Positions 25,792 through 33,912 of a DNA stretch of 41,880 nt are shown in pieces (position 1 is the stretch's first letter; the number at the start of each line of letters is the position of its first letter). Source of the DNA: Leptolyngbyaceae cyanobacterium CSU_1_3 (GTDB lineage: Bacteria > Cyanobacteriota > Cyanobacteriia > Leptolyngbyales > Leptolyngbyaceae); assembly GCA_012034655.1 (NCBI GenBank), contig JAAUOZ010000029.1, positions 1 to 41,880 on the forward strand. The letters run 5' to 3'. A model generated the notes under the pieces. The model did no database searches. It had not been told where the DNA came from and saw only the letters and a list, made by a program, of their open reading frames with translations. Both the position numbers and the translations under genes were made by a program.

Positions 25792-26454
25792 TTGCCAGGA
25801 GTAGAAACTATTGTGGGACAGACAGAATCCTTGCACTTAACAGGTTCAGAAGAGGCAGCTTCAACAGATCTGACTCCACCTGTTTTAGATGCGAAGCCGT
25901 TAGTCGATTTGCGAACCTACGACCAAGCCAACTTCGATCGCGGTCGTCCTGGTTGGTATGTGCTGCTGTGGTGGCTAGTGCAGGCGATCGCTTTCCCCCT
26001 GACTCCCCACCCGCTCAACTCAGTCAGATGTGGGCTGTTGCGCCTCTTTGGTGCGCGAATTGGCAAGGGAGTTCTGATTCGTCCAACGGCTCGGTTCACT
26101 TACCCCTGGAAGGTTCAGATTGGTGACTGTAGCTGGATTGGGGATGATGTAGTTTTCTATAGTCTCGATCGTATTCAGTTGGGCGAGCACTGCGTGGTTT
26201 CTCAGAAAACCTATCTTTGTACTGGAAGCCATGACATTCAAGACCAAAACTTCAGATTGCAGATTGCTCCGATCGCAATTGGTAACGGTGCATGGGTCGC
26301 GACGGATTGCTTTATTGCTCCGGGGGTAGAGATTGGAGCTAATGCGGTGGTGGGAGCACGGAGTAGTGTTCTCAAATCGCTACCCGCGCAGCAAGTGTGT
26401 TGGGGTACGCCGTGCCGTCCTCGCTACGCCAGAGAAGTTAGGACGATTCAGTAG
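25792..26454 (+). CDS. WcaF/HpsU-type acetyltransferase (left-handed beta-helix)
   Basis: A protein of up to 220 residues with hexapeptide repeats in its C-terminal half: IGDCSWIGDDVVF, LGEHCVVSQKTYLCTGSHDI, IGNGAWVATDCFIAPGVEIG. The family, named putative colanic acid biosynthesis acetyltransferase WcaF or hormogonium polysaccharide acetyltransferase HpsU in cyanobacteria, O-acetylates sugars from acetyl-CoA. The N-terminal 40 residues are acidic and probably disordered. The start is open to doubt: TTG 25792 lies right after the GT2 stop codon, while GTG 25813 has AGGAG 11 bp upstream. The gene belongs with the GT2 and GT4 genes before it. Its end overlaps the convergent chorismate lyase gene by 17 bp. 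Confidence 0.87.
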   Translation: MPGVETIVGQTESLHLTGSEEAASTDLTPPVLDAKPLVDLRTYDQANFDRGRPGWYVLLWWLVQAIAFPLTPHPLNSVRCGLLRLFGARIGKGVLIRPTARFTYPWKVQIGDCSWIGDDVVFYSLDRIQLGEHCVVSQKTYLCTGSHDIQDQNFRLQIAPIAIGNGAWVATDCFIAPGVEIGANAVVGARSSVLKSLPAQQVCWGTPCRPRYAREVRTIQ

Positions 26455-27058
26455 AATCAGGTTGCATGGAGCCGAGATATTTCTGTAAATAGGGTGAAAA
26501 CACCTCATAAATCAGGGTAAGAGGTTGGCCATGATGCCAGAAGAGATAGTGTCTTCCCCAAAAAGGACCAGGCTGTCCGAAGGCTTCTTCTAGAGCAGCA
26601 GAATGTCCACAGTAGATACCCTTTAAGTCTCGGTATAGCTCTAGACGGGCAAGGCTAGTCCAAACCGGGATGGAGCGATTCTTCAGATATTCGTCTACGT
26701 GGCTTTGTTCCCACCAGGAAGTTGCGTAGGCTAACCGTTGTCCAGAGGTGGTTCTTAGCCAAACCTGTCTGCGTAAACGAGGAGCGGGAACCATTTCTAC
26801 GACTTTGGGGGCGTTATCGTCCGCAAGACCGATCGCCGACATATCAATCACATCTACCTCAGTTGGCTCGCCCGTCAGCAGTTGTAGGTGGCGAGTCGGG
26901 GAACCATCCCCCAGGATCAACATTTGCCAGGGAGGGGCCAACTGGCTGTGGGGCAAGCCTTGCTGAATATCGCGATCGCTGCCTTCCCAAATTAGATCGA
27001 GGGAATGCCAGGTGGTTGGCAGTAGAACGCCATCAGTGAGTCTAAGTGTGGCAGTCAA
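26438..27058 (-). CDS. Chorismate lyase (4-hydroxybenzoate synthase), cyanobacterial type
   Basis: A 206-residue protein resembling the cyanobacterial chorismate pyruvate-lyase family (Sll1797 of Synechocystis). The conserved core is LLTGEPTEVDVIDMSA (about 61-76), followed by RRQVWLRTTSGQRLAYATSW and the C-terminal GRHYLFWHHGQPLTLIYEVF. It cleaves chorismate to 4-hydroxybenzoate and pyruvate, giving the head group of plastoquinone. It is a cytoplasmic soluble enzyme. The start is the first ATG of the frame. A dispersed repeat hairpin at 27162-27197 and divergent petG lie upstream. The family match is recalled from sequence pattern, not from a search. Confidence 0.85.
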   Translation of the reverse strand: MTATLRLTDGVLLPTTWHSLDLIWEGSDRDIQQGLPHSQLAPPWQMLILGDGSPTRHLQLLTGEPTEVDVIDMSAIGLADDNAPKVVEMVPAPRLRRQVWLRTTSGQRLAYATSWWEQSHVDEYLKNRSIPVWTSLARLELYRDLKGIYCGHSAALEEAFGQPGPFWGRHYLFWHHGQPLTLIYEVFSPYLQKYLGSMQPDSTESS

Positions 27059-27161
27059 GCGACTTTACATAAGTTAACTTCTCTTTTATGATAACGCGCT
27101 TGACCGTTGAAACCTTTCAGAATTCTTCTAAACCTAACGTCAGTTCGACGACTGGATCTTT

Positions 27162-27197
27162 GCCCTCACCCTAAGCCCTTTTCTCCAGGGCGAGGGC
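27162..27197. repeat. Dispersed hairpin repeat
   Basis: GCCCTCACCCT pairs with AGGGCGAGGGC (one mismatch) around CTAAGCCC-type spacer. The motif 'ccctcaccctaa...' recurs across many cyanobacterial genomes as a small non-coding repeat; here it lies between divergent chorismate lyase and petG. Confidence 0.6.
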
Positions 27198-27334
27198 GAA
27201 AACTTTCACCTCACTCAATTCCTATTTCTAAACACAAATTTTTGCCCAAATGTTGGTGTAGCGCTATTGGGGCAAACTCAGAACGTGTATGCTGAGTGAA
27301 TGTATCAAAACCTTAAAAACGAGGAAGAACGATC

Positions 27335-27448
27335 GTGATTGAACCCATTCTGCTTGGCATCGTGTTGGGGCTAATCCCTGTAACCCTGGTGGGGTTGTTT
27401 GTCGCTGCCTACACCCAATATCGTCGCGGCAACCAGCTAAACCTGTAG
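27335..27448 (+). CDS. petG: Cytochrome b6f complex subunit PetG (PetV)
   Basis: This 37-residue protein is one membrane helix with the invariant cyanobacterial/plastid PetG pattern: [20 protein letters not shown], then [16 protein letters not shown]. PetG is a small subunit at the rim of the cytochrome b6f dimer and is needed for complex assembly or stability. The start is a GTG at 27335, with GAGGAAG 8-14 bp upstream as ribosome site. It is a single gene, ended by the strong hairpin at 27486-27518. Its sequence is close to consensus, so the call is firm despite the length. Confidence 0.96.
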   Translation: MIEPILLGIVLGLIPVTLVGLFVAAYTQYRRGNQLNL

Positions 27449-27485
27449 CCTGATCGAGTTGTCACCCGATCGAGAATATTCGTTT

Positions 27486-27518
27486 AATCATGAGGATAAA
27501 CGGTTTATCCTCATGATT
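27486..27518. terminator. Bidirectional terminator between petG and eboF
   Basis: AATCATGAGGATAAA and TTTATCCTCATGATT form a perfect 15-pair stem with a CGG loop. It sits between the convergent petG and eboF genes, 5 bp from the eboF stop codon, and probably ends both transcripts although T-tracts are short. Confidence 0.85.
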
Positions 27519-27523
27519 TCGCT

Positions 27524-28942
27524 TTAATCGGTCAAAGTGCTGGGGTGGCTCGTGCTTCTCGTCTCTTCTGCGCCACAGAGGTGTTGCAAAATCAAGCTGT
27601 AAACATCAGGCGCTTGCAGAGTCTCTGTATGCAGGAATTCTGACTGATGGGTAATCACGATCGGAGCATCTGCCAAGGAGGTGGGCAATCCACCGTGGGA
27701 ACCGCGAATCAGCCTTGCATCTAGAGGAATCACATCCAACAGGGTGCGGAAGCCTAGCTTCTTCTTGGCCAGTGTGGAAGCAATTTTTAGTTTAGGGAGT
27801 TTTAGCTTGGGGTCGATCACCATTTCTACTGGGTCATAGCCTGGTTTGCGGTGAATATCGACGGTGCGAGCGAAATCGGGGGCGCGATCGTCGTCGAGCC
27901 AATAATAGTAGGTGAACCAGGCATCAGGCTGAGCGATCGCCACCCGTTCTCCAGCGCGCGCATGATTGAGGTGATAGGCTCGTTTGCCGTCCTCGTCTAA
28001 GACTTGAGCAACACCGTCTACCTGTTCCAGCAACGCCTGAACCTTGGGCAACACGTCTAAATCGTTGACATAAATGTGAGCAAGCTGGTGGTCTGCTACT
28101 GCAAAGGCTTGGCTTGCCCCAGCATCGAGCAGTTCGCGTCCGAGTTCTTCGCGTACCGCCAGCAGTCCTGCTTCTCGCAGAACTCGATTGAGATGCACAG
28201 GTTTGGACACGGGTGTAATTCCATATTCTGACAGAACTATTACCTGCGCTCCTCTTGCTTCGTAAAACTCGATCAGATCGCCACAGACTGCATCAATTTC
28301 TTGCAAATCTTGAGCGATTGTTTGGGGATCAGAACCCACCTTTTGGCAGCAGTAATCCAGGTGAGGTAAGTAAACCAGCGTCAGTGTGGGGCTGTGGCGT
28401 TCTTCGACCCACCGGGCAGAGTTTGCAATCCACTGACTTGACTCGATCGACGTAGCAGGGCCCCAAAACTTAAATAGAGGAAACTGTCCGAGGTCTGCCT
28501 GAAGCTGGGGGCGGAGGTTGGCAGGGTGAGTGTTGATGTCAGGTAACTTGCGACCGTCGGCGGGGTACATCGGTCGCGGTGTAACCTCGATGTCTGCGGT
28601 AGAGTACATGTTGTACCACCAAAATAGGTTGGCGCAGGTAAAGGTGGGGTCGAGCGATCGAGCAACATCCCAGACCTTGGGAGACTGCACCAGATGATTA
28701 GACTGCCGCCAAAATCTGATTTCGCTCTCGTCTCGAAAGTACCAACCATTGCCCACGATGCCGTGTTCAGAGGGATATTTACCCGTTAGATAGGTGCTCT
28801 GAACGGTGCAAGTGACAGCGGGCAAGACGGGCGTAATGGTCGCCCGTTTTCCTTGAGTTGCCCATTGAGAAAGGCGTGGGGTGTGTGCTCCCAAGAGTCT
28901 AGATGTCAGCCCAACAACATTCAGAACTACTGTTTTTTGCAT
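27524..28942 (-). CDS. eboF: EboF, alkaline-phosphatase-superfamily phosphodiesterase-like protein
   Basis: The 472-residue protein resembles nucleotide pyrophosphatase/phosphodiesterases: PVLPAVTCTVQSTYLTGKYP followed by SEHGIVGNGWYFRD holds the nucleophile Thr/Ser region, LPHLDYCCQK an Asp-His metal site, LSEYGITPV a second, and GSHGG a third. The usual first Asp (DG in the opening strand) is replaced by VVGL, as I recall for this subfamily. In cyanobacterial ebo operons this is the sixth gene. I prefer ATG 28942 (MQKTVVLNVVGLT) to the longer open frame, because the region upstream contains a dispersed repeat also found at 12126-12148. A 295-bp gap with a tandem repeat separates it from eboE. 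Confidence 0.85.
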   Translation of the reverse strand: MQKTVVLNVVGLTSRLLGAHTPRLSQWATQGKRATITPVLPAVTCTVQSTYLTGKYPSEHGIVGNGWYFRDESEIRFWRQSNHLVQSPKVWDVARSLDPTFTCANLFWWYNMYSTADIEVTPRPMYPADGRKLPDINTHPANLRPQLQADLGQFPLFKFWGPATSIESSQWIANSARWVEERHSPTLTLVYLPHLDYCCQKVGSDPQTIAQDLQEIDAVCGDLIEFYEARGAQVIVLSEYGITPVSKPVHLNRVLREAGLLAVREELGRELLDAGASQAFAVADHQLAHIYVNDLDVLPKVQALLEQVDGVAQVLDEDGKRAYHLNHARAGERVAIAQPDAWFTYYYWLDDDRAPDFARTVDIHRKPGYDPVEMVIDPKLKLPKLKIASTLAKKKLGFRTLLDVIPLDARLIRGSHGGLPTSLADAPIVITHQSEFLHTETLQAPDVYSLILQHLCGAEETRSTSHPSTLTD

Positions 28943-28959
28943 CGATTTTCTTATAGTAT

Positions 28960-28982
28960 TTTGGACTTTAGAGTTGCGATTT
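28960..28982. repeat. Dispersed 23-bp repeat upstream of eboF
   Basis: Identical to positions 12126-12148 over 23 bp, followed in both copies by a related TTTAGAATC/AGATTCTAAA-type stretch. It covers the apparent N-terminal extension of eboF and so argues against a longer protein. Confidence 0.85.
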
Positions 28983-29165
28983 AAGAGTTTAGAATCCCAA
29001 GGGCCGAAAGGGACTGAAGCAGCATCGATCGTCCTCATTCCTTAAATTGGTATCAAACTTTGTGGTATCAAACTTTTTAAAAGAATTTTCACCCCTTTCC
29101 CAATCCGTCAATTAAAGTTTGACAGACTACTAGTAGAATGCGGCGTAAGTTTGGCAACCACTGGA

Positions 29166-29207
29166 GGGTTTAGGGTGTGGGGTTTAGGGTGTGGGGTTTA
29201 GGGTGTG
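29166..29207. repeat. 14-bp tandem repeat, three perfect units
   Basis: GGGTTTAGGGTGTG occurs three times head to tail, followed by a partial GGGTTTTGGGGG. It resembles telomere-type G-rich repeats and may form G-quadruplexes on the plus strand. It lies in the eboE-eboF gap. Confidence 0.95.
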
Positions 29208-29237
29208 GGGTTTTGGGGGAGAGTTGGTGGATTTCAG

Positions 29238-30488
29238 CTAAGTGCTACTAGGAGGACGATCGCTACCTTCCCCCATTACCGACAACACCCACTCATATTC
29301 GCGCTGAATCGAAGTCAGAATATCGAACTTCATCTCAGGCGGCAGCACATCCCAGGTGTAGGTTTCAATCTCCAAATGGTGGCAAGCAGGATGGGTTTGC
29401 AGCAGCTTTAACAGGGCTGTGATGTCTGCCTGAGTCGATTGAAATACCTGATAGGTTTCGATGAAAATCGGGACGTGAAAGTGGGTGCGCCACTCTTGGG
29501 CAGCAGTTTGCTCCAGTTCTGCTAGGGCAAGAATGAGATCGGGAGAATGGTGTAGCGTGCCGTCGGTGTGGCGTTTGATCACCTGATGCAGGTAGGTCGA
29601 TTCGGCAAAGGGCTGAAGGCGATCGCCCAAAAATTGCCGTTTGTCTGCGTCGTGGGGAATCTGCATTTTCAGGGCAGCGCTCAGTTGCACCTTGCCAATC
29701 TGAATTCCTGCCTGGTGAAACTGCTCTAAAACAGTGTGTGGTTGCTCATATTCCACCGCAAAGTGGCAGGTGTCGTAACAGATGCGGATGTGGTCTCGCA
29801 GGTGTCTTTCTGCCAAGCTCTGAGAGATTTCTAAATGGTTGGCTAACCAGACTCCGCCCACAGGCAAAAGCCAGTCTCGAAAGAAAGCGACAACTTCTGC
29901 TGTGTTTTCGAGCAAGCCATCTGGTTCGGGTTCTAGATCAAGGTGCAGCAGCTTGCCTGTGGTTTGGCGAATCTGCACCATAGCGGCAGCGATCGTTGCC
30001 ACGTGGTGGGTGCTGGCTTGCATGACTGTTTTCTGTTGCTCAGGTTGCCCAGCCCACCAGGGTTTGTAGGACAAAGGCAGGGTCGAAATGCCTCCGTCTA
30101 CGCCATCTAGGAGCAGGGCCGTCAGAATGTGGGTCAGGCGCAGGGTGTAATCGAGGCGATCGCGCTGCGACCAATCGGGAGCGTAGACATGATCTTTGAC
30201 CACCTGCTGGTGAAACCCTCCGTAGGGAAAGCCGTTGAGTGTGAAGACATAGAGGTTTTGCTCGTGCAGCCAGGCTTGTAGCTCAGAGAGGCGATCGCCC
30301 TCCAGCAGTTCTCGACTCGCTCGATCGGACAATCGTAGACCCACACCAAACGGTGCACTGGGAGAAAGTCGCTGCTTTAGCTCTGGCAGATATTGCTTGA
30401 GGTTGGCGGATATCTCTGTCCAGCTTTCGCCGGGATGGATGTTGGTGCAGTAAGTGAGGTGAAGTTCCCCGTTTGTGCCGATTTTCAT
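29238..30488 (-). CDS. eboE: EboE, TIM-barrel metabolite traffic protein
   Basis: A 416-residue protein of the sugar-phosphate isomerase/AP-endonuclease-like TIM-barrel type. The start MKIGTNGELHLTYCTNIHPG is the typical EboE opening. Barrel-like blocks include LYVFTLNGFPYGGFH, LLHLDLEPEPDG, ICYDTCHFAVEYEQP and IGKVQLSAALK, whose Glu, Asp, His residues could bind a metal. NCBI-style naming for this family is 'metabolite traffic protein EboE'. In Nostoc the ebo genes are needed to get the scytonemin monomer to the periplasm; the reaction of EboE is not known. It follows eboD by 137 bp on the same strand. Confidence 0.92.
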   Translation of the reverse strand: MKIGTNGELHLTYCTNIHPGESWTEISANLKQYLPELKQRLSPSAPFGVGLRLSDRASRELLEGDRLSELQAWLHEQNLYVFTLNGFPYGGFHQQVVKDHVYAPDWSQRDRLDYTLRLTHILTALLLDGVDGGISTLPLSYKPWWAGQPEQQKTVMQASTHHVATIAAAMVQIRQTTGKLLHLDLEPEPDGLLENTAEVVAFFRDWLLPVGGVWLANHLEISQSLAERHLRDHIRICYDTCHFAVEYEQPHTVLEQFHQAGIQIGKVQLSAALKMQIPHDADKRQFLGDRLQPFAESTYLHQVIKRHTDGTLHHSPDLILALAELEQTAAQEWRTHFHVPIFIETYQVFQSTQADITALLKLLQTHPACHHLEIETYTWDVLPPEMKFDILTSIQREYEWVLSVMGEGSDRPPSST

Positions 30489-30625
30489 AGAATGCTGAGG
30501 GTTGGGGATAGGGTAGCAATGCTCGGCGTAAGTTTTACTACCACTTAACTGGGGGAAGGATTGCCTTTGGCAGGCGATGCGAGAGGGAGGAGAAAGAGGG
30601 ATAGGTTCCCGACTTCTAGTGATGA

Positions 30626-31837
30626 TTAGAATGTTTGCAGGAGGGCGATCGCTTGCTGGTAGAGAGTCAGATCGACCTCGTGAACTTCGATGCCCCTGCC
30701 GATCTCTGACAACAGGGTGAGGGTCAATTCGCCACCCAAATGTTCGCGAAATTCGCCTAATCCTCGAAAAATTGATTCTGGATGATCGGGCTGATCTAAG
30801 TAATTGTCTAGTTCGGGCACATAAAGTTTGAAGCCCAATTCTTGTAAGGTTTCTAGCACTCGCTTCCAGGCAAAGGGTGAGAGCAACCCCAGCAGAAAAG
30901 CGTAGGTGGTGTCGAGGGCAATGCCAATGGCGACCGCTTCACCGTGACGCAGAGCGTAATGGGTGAGATGCTCTAGCCGATGGGCTGCCCAATGCCCAAA
31001 ATCAAGCGGGCGCGATGACCCCATCTCAAAGGGATCGCCGTAATTGCCAATGTGGTTGAGATGGTGGCTGGCACAGTGATAGATTAGCTGCTGCATGGCG
31101 GCCATGTTGCGTTGGGCTAGCTCTGTCGCGTGGGTTTCGATGAAGTCAAAAAACTTAGCATCTTTGATCAGGGCGACTTTGATGGCCTCGGCAATGCCCG
31201 ATCGCCAGTCGCGATCGTCCAAGGTAGTCAAAAAGTTGAAATCATTGAGTACGATCGTCGGCGGGGCGAAGGTTCCCAGAAAATTCTTTTTGCCAAAGGC
31301 ATTGATGCCATTTTTTACTCCAATGCCTGAGTCATTCTGGGCCAAAACCGTTGTTGGCACACGAATCAGCCGGATGCCTCGATGGGCAGTTGCCGCCGCA
31401 TAGCCAGCCATATCCAGCACGGCCCCACCGCCGATCGCCATTACAGAAGAGTGGCGACACAATCCTACTTGCTCGACGGTTTGGTGAATCAGGTTTACCC
31501 AATCTGGGCTGTTTTTTACTGATTCGCCCCCCGGAACAATCACGGGTTCGCCTGCCAGGGTGAGCGCGTCTGCATGAAATCTGACGTATTCTCGAATTTG
31601 AGCCAGTAGATGAGAATGAGACTGAACTACTCCCGCATCTATAACCACCAGCACTCGCTTGGGATCTTCTGTCCGATCGGAGTTAACTGCCTGCGCCAAA
31701 AGCAGATTCTCGGTTTGAAACAATCCACTTGTGAAGTGGACATCGTAGGTGAATGTCACCGTCAGACTTTGGTGCAGAGGTTGCGGCGCTGGAAGCGCGG
31801 TGACAATGTTAGGGCGCAGGGTTGTTAAATTCATCAT
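30626..31837 (-). CDS. eboD: EboD, 3-dehydroquinate-synthase-like cyclase
   Basis: A 403-residue member of the sugar phosphate cyclase superfamily (dehydroquinate synthase, 2-epi-5-epi-valiolone synthase and relatives). The NAD-binding loop reads VMAIGGGAVLDMAGYAAATA, the substrate/metal region PTTVLAQNDSGIGVKNGIN, Glu in SGIAEAIKVALIKD, and the zinc His residues in HWAAHRLEHLTHY and LRHGEAVAIG. It is not the housekeeping AroB but the ebo-specific paralogue, identified by its place between eboC and eboE. The true substrate is unknown. It starts 27 bp after the eboC stop, consistent with one operon. Confidence 0.93.
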   Translation of the reverse strand: MMNLTTLRPNIVTALPAPQPLHQSLTVTFTYDVHFTSGLFQTENLLLAQAVNSDRTEDPKRVLVVIDAGVVQSHSHLLAQIREYVRFHADALTLAGEPVIVPGGESVKNSPDWVNLIHQTVEQVGLCRHSSVMAIGGGAVLDMAGYAAATAHRGIRLIRVPTTVLAQNDSGIGVKNGINAFGKKNFLGTFAPPTIVLNDFNFLTTLDDRDWRSGIAEAIKVALIKDAKFFDFIETHATELAQRNMAAMQQLIYHCASHHLNHIGNYGDPFEMGSSRPLDFGHWAAHRLEHLTHYALRHGEAVAIGIALDTTYAFLLGLLSPFAWKRVLETLQELGFKLYVPELDNYLDQPDHPESIFRGLGEFREHLGGELTLTLLSEIGRGIEVHEVDLTLYQQAIALLQTF

Positions 31838-31864
31838 TCGGAGTCGAGAGTTGGGGATAAGGGA

Positions 31865-32821
31865 CTAAGTAACCGCAAAAATCTGCGCCAATTTTCTAGA
31901 AATAGGGAGCAAACTGAGAACCAGCAAACCATATAGCCAGTGGGTAAACCCAGCAGCGATCGCAGCATCTAGCACAATCAGCGAAAGAATCCCTGATTTG
32001 ACGGCGGCCCGAATCAAGTCAGGTTGGGGATTAACGGTGGCCCGGAGAAAAGCGGGAACCACTAACCCAGCAAACAGCGCTATAAAAGGCAACTCGTTCC
32101 CCAAATAATAATTAGGCAAAAAGCCCAGACCTAGAGCGCCTCCCAGCACCGCAGCCAACATCACCAGCGATAGAATGCCAGTCTGCCGCTTGCCCCCGTG
32201 GACTTCTCCTTGACTAATCGCAGTGATCGCGGCGATGTAGGCGATCGACCCCAGCGCCAAAAACCACCGATCCATCACCTCGGCTGAGATCACACTCACA
32301 CCCAGGAGCAGGTTGGCTCCTCGACACAGACCCATGTTCACCGGGCCCAAGATGGCGTTGTGTTTGCTAAAAGCGTCATAGAGTAGGGCGGCGATCGCCA
32401 CAAACCCCGCCAACCCAGCACTCACCCATGACACCTGAGCCGCTGCCACCCCAGCCAGCACCAAAAGAGCCACCCCCAGCCCGATCGCCCCCCGACGCGA
32501 GGCGCGACCGCTTGGCAACGGCCGTTCGGGACGCTCTACAGCATCTATGTCTGCATCAAAAAGGTCGTTAAACACCACGCCGCCGCCATATAGCCCCGTG
32601 GTCGCCAACAGCAGCCAAGCGATCGCCATCCCGTGACTGAAGTTGAGTCCTCCGATCAGTGGCGTTGCCCAGCTTTCTGCCGACGGGAAACTCAACGCCA
32701 CGACTGCGCCCGAAGCCGCGTAGCCTACTAAAATATCTGCCCACGCCGTCAAAATATTGGCAGGGCGCATCATTTGCAAATAAGCCCAAAACTGCTCAGA
32801 TTTGATGTTGGCAGCGGTCAT
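31865..32821 (-). CDS. eboC: EboC, UbiA-like prenyltransferase-family membrane protein
   Basis: A 318-residue membrane protein with about eight or nine hydrophobic segments. The first UbiA Asp motif is VFNDLFDADIDAVERPERPL (about 84-103). The second region reads ALLYDAFSKHNAILGPVNMG with CRGAN following; it keeps only one Asp of the usual DxxxD, so full prenyltransferase activity is uncertain. In ebo operons this gene lies between eboB and eboD as here, with gaps of 42 and 27 bp. Its substrate is not known; a lipid-linked carrier or prenylated product is a common suggestion. Confidence 0.93.
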   Translation of the reverse strand: MTAANIKSEQFWAYLQMMRPANILTAWADILVGYAASGAVVALSFPSAESWATPLIGGLNFSHGMAIAWLLLATTGLYGGGVVFNDLFDADIDAVERPERPLPSGRASRRGAIGLGVALLVLAGVAAAQVSWVSAGLAGFVAIAALLYDAFSKHNAILGPVNMGLCRGANLLLGVSVISAEVMDRWFLALGSIAYIAAITAISQGEVHGGKRQTGILSLVMLAAVLGGALGLGFLPNYYLGNELPFIALFAGLVVPAFLRATVNPQPDLIRAAVKSGILSLIVLDAAIAAGFTHWLYGLLVLSLLPISRKLAQIFAVT

Positions 32822-32863
32822 GTTTCACCCTCAGATTGCTCAGATTGCTCAAATTTCTCTTGC

Positions 32864-33805
32864 CTACTCAATCAGCAAGGCTGATAGATCGGCCGTCTGA
32901 AAAGGCTTGTCCTGGGTGACAGGTTCTTGCCCCCGCAGAACTGAGTTGCCACTAAAAAGCTGTCGCTGATCGACCGAAGGCGGATTTAACCAGTCTTCTG
33001 CGCTCATTTCACCACTTTGGCTGTAGGCTGTCAGCGCATTCTCATAGCAAACCGCCCGCACATGAGCCTCTGAAATTCCCATCTCTCGCATCAACTCAGC
33101 CGTTTTGGGTACAGCTAAGGGATCGCTCATGCCCCAATCCGCAGCACTATCGACGATGATCCGATCGCAGCCATAGTGACGAACGATTTCTGCCATGCGG
33201 CGATTGCCCATTTTGGTGTGGGGATAGATCGAGAAGGCAGCCCAAAACCCGCGATCGAGAATCTCTTGGGCGGTTTCCTCATTGGCGTGATCGACAATCA
33301 CCAAAGCCGGATCGATCCCATGCTCTTGGCATACATCCATGCTGCGAGTCGTGCCTTCCTTTTTGTTGCGGTGGGGGGTGTGAATCAGCACTGGTTTTTC
33401 GACTTCTTTGGCCAGTTCTAGCTGCAAGCGAAAGGCTTTATCTTCGGCGGCGGTCATTTCGTCATAGCCAATTTCACCGATCGCGACGACCCCTTCTTTG
33501 CCCACATAAAGGGGCAGCAACTCTAGCACCTGCTCTGCCAGAGCTTCGTTGTTTGCTTCTTTGGGATTGAGGGAAATCGTACAGTAGTGCCGAATGCCAA
33601 ACTGCCCGGCCCGAAACCGTTCCCATCCCACTAGACTATTGAAGTAGTCTTGAAATGTGCCGACACTGGTGCGAGGCTGCCCCACCCAAAAAGAAGGCTC
33701 AATCACTGCCACTATGCCATACTGCCGCATTACCGTGTAGTCGTAGGTGGTGCGGGTGGTCATGTGGACGTGGGGATCGATAAACAATAGGTTGTCAGTC
33801 AGCAT
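32864..33805 (-). CDS. eboB: EboB, TatD-family metal-dependent hydrolase
   Basis: A 313-residue amidohydrolase-superfamily TIM barrel. The metal ligands are all visible: HxH in FIDPHVHMTTRTT (near the N-terminus), Glu in VAIGEIGYDEMT, His in PVLIHTPHRNK, His in VIVDHANEETA and Asp in RIIVDSAADWG. TatD relatives are nucleases or hydrolases; the ebo member's substrate is not known. I choose ATG 33805 (MLTDNLLFIDPH), 15 codons inside the open frame, because it matches the family N-terminus. It follows eboA after a 74-bp gap that carries a tandem repeat. Confidence 0.92.
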   Translation of the reverse strand: MLTDNLLFIDPHVHMTTRTTYDYTVMRQYGIVAVIEPSFWVGQPRTSVGTFQDYFNSLVGWERFRAGQFGIRHYCTISLNPKEANNEALAEQVLELLPLYVGKEGVVAIGEIGYDEMTAAEDKAFRLQLELAKEVEKPVLIHTPHRNKKEGTTRSMDVCQEHGIDPALVIVDHANEETAQEILDRGFWAAFSIYPHTKMGNRRMAEIVRHYGCDRIIVDSAADWGMSDPLAVPKTAELMREMGISEAHVRAVCYENALTAYSQSGEMSAEDWLNPPSVDQRQLFSGNSVLRGQEPVTQDKPFQTADLSALLIE

Positions 33806-33870
33806 GGTCTCAGAGGTAAGTGGGCAGAGGCAGGAATCTTGAGCGCGCACGACAAAGGGCAGAGGTCAAG

Positions 33871-33912
33871 AACTTTTGGCTAAAAACTTTTGGCTAAAAA
33901 CTTTTGGCTAAA
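33871..33912. repeat. 14-bp tandem repeat across the eboA stop codon
   Basis: AACTTTTGGCTAAA occurs three times without a mismatch. The eboA stop codon (33880-33882) lies in the first unit and the C-terminal codons (KFLAKSF) are written by the units. As 14 is not a multiple of three, a change in copy number would change the C-terminus. Confidence 0.95.

Noticed and set aside
28943..29038. 32-codon N-terminal extension of eboF
   Set aside because: It covers a dispersed non-coding repeat also found at 12126-12148; MQKTVVLNVVGLT is the natural start.
29166..29207. Telomere or linear-replicon end
   Set aside because: Only three units in the middle of an operon; a local slippage array is sufficient.
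30626..31837. Housekeeping aroB (3-dehydroquinate synthase)
   Set aside because: Place in the ebo operon and the divergent N-terminus identify it as EboD.
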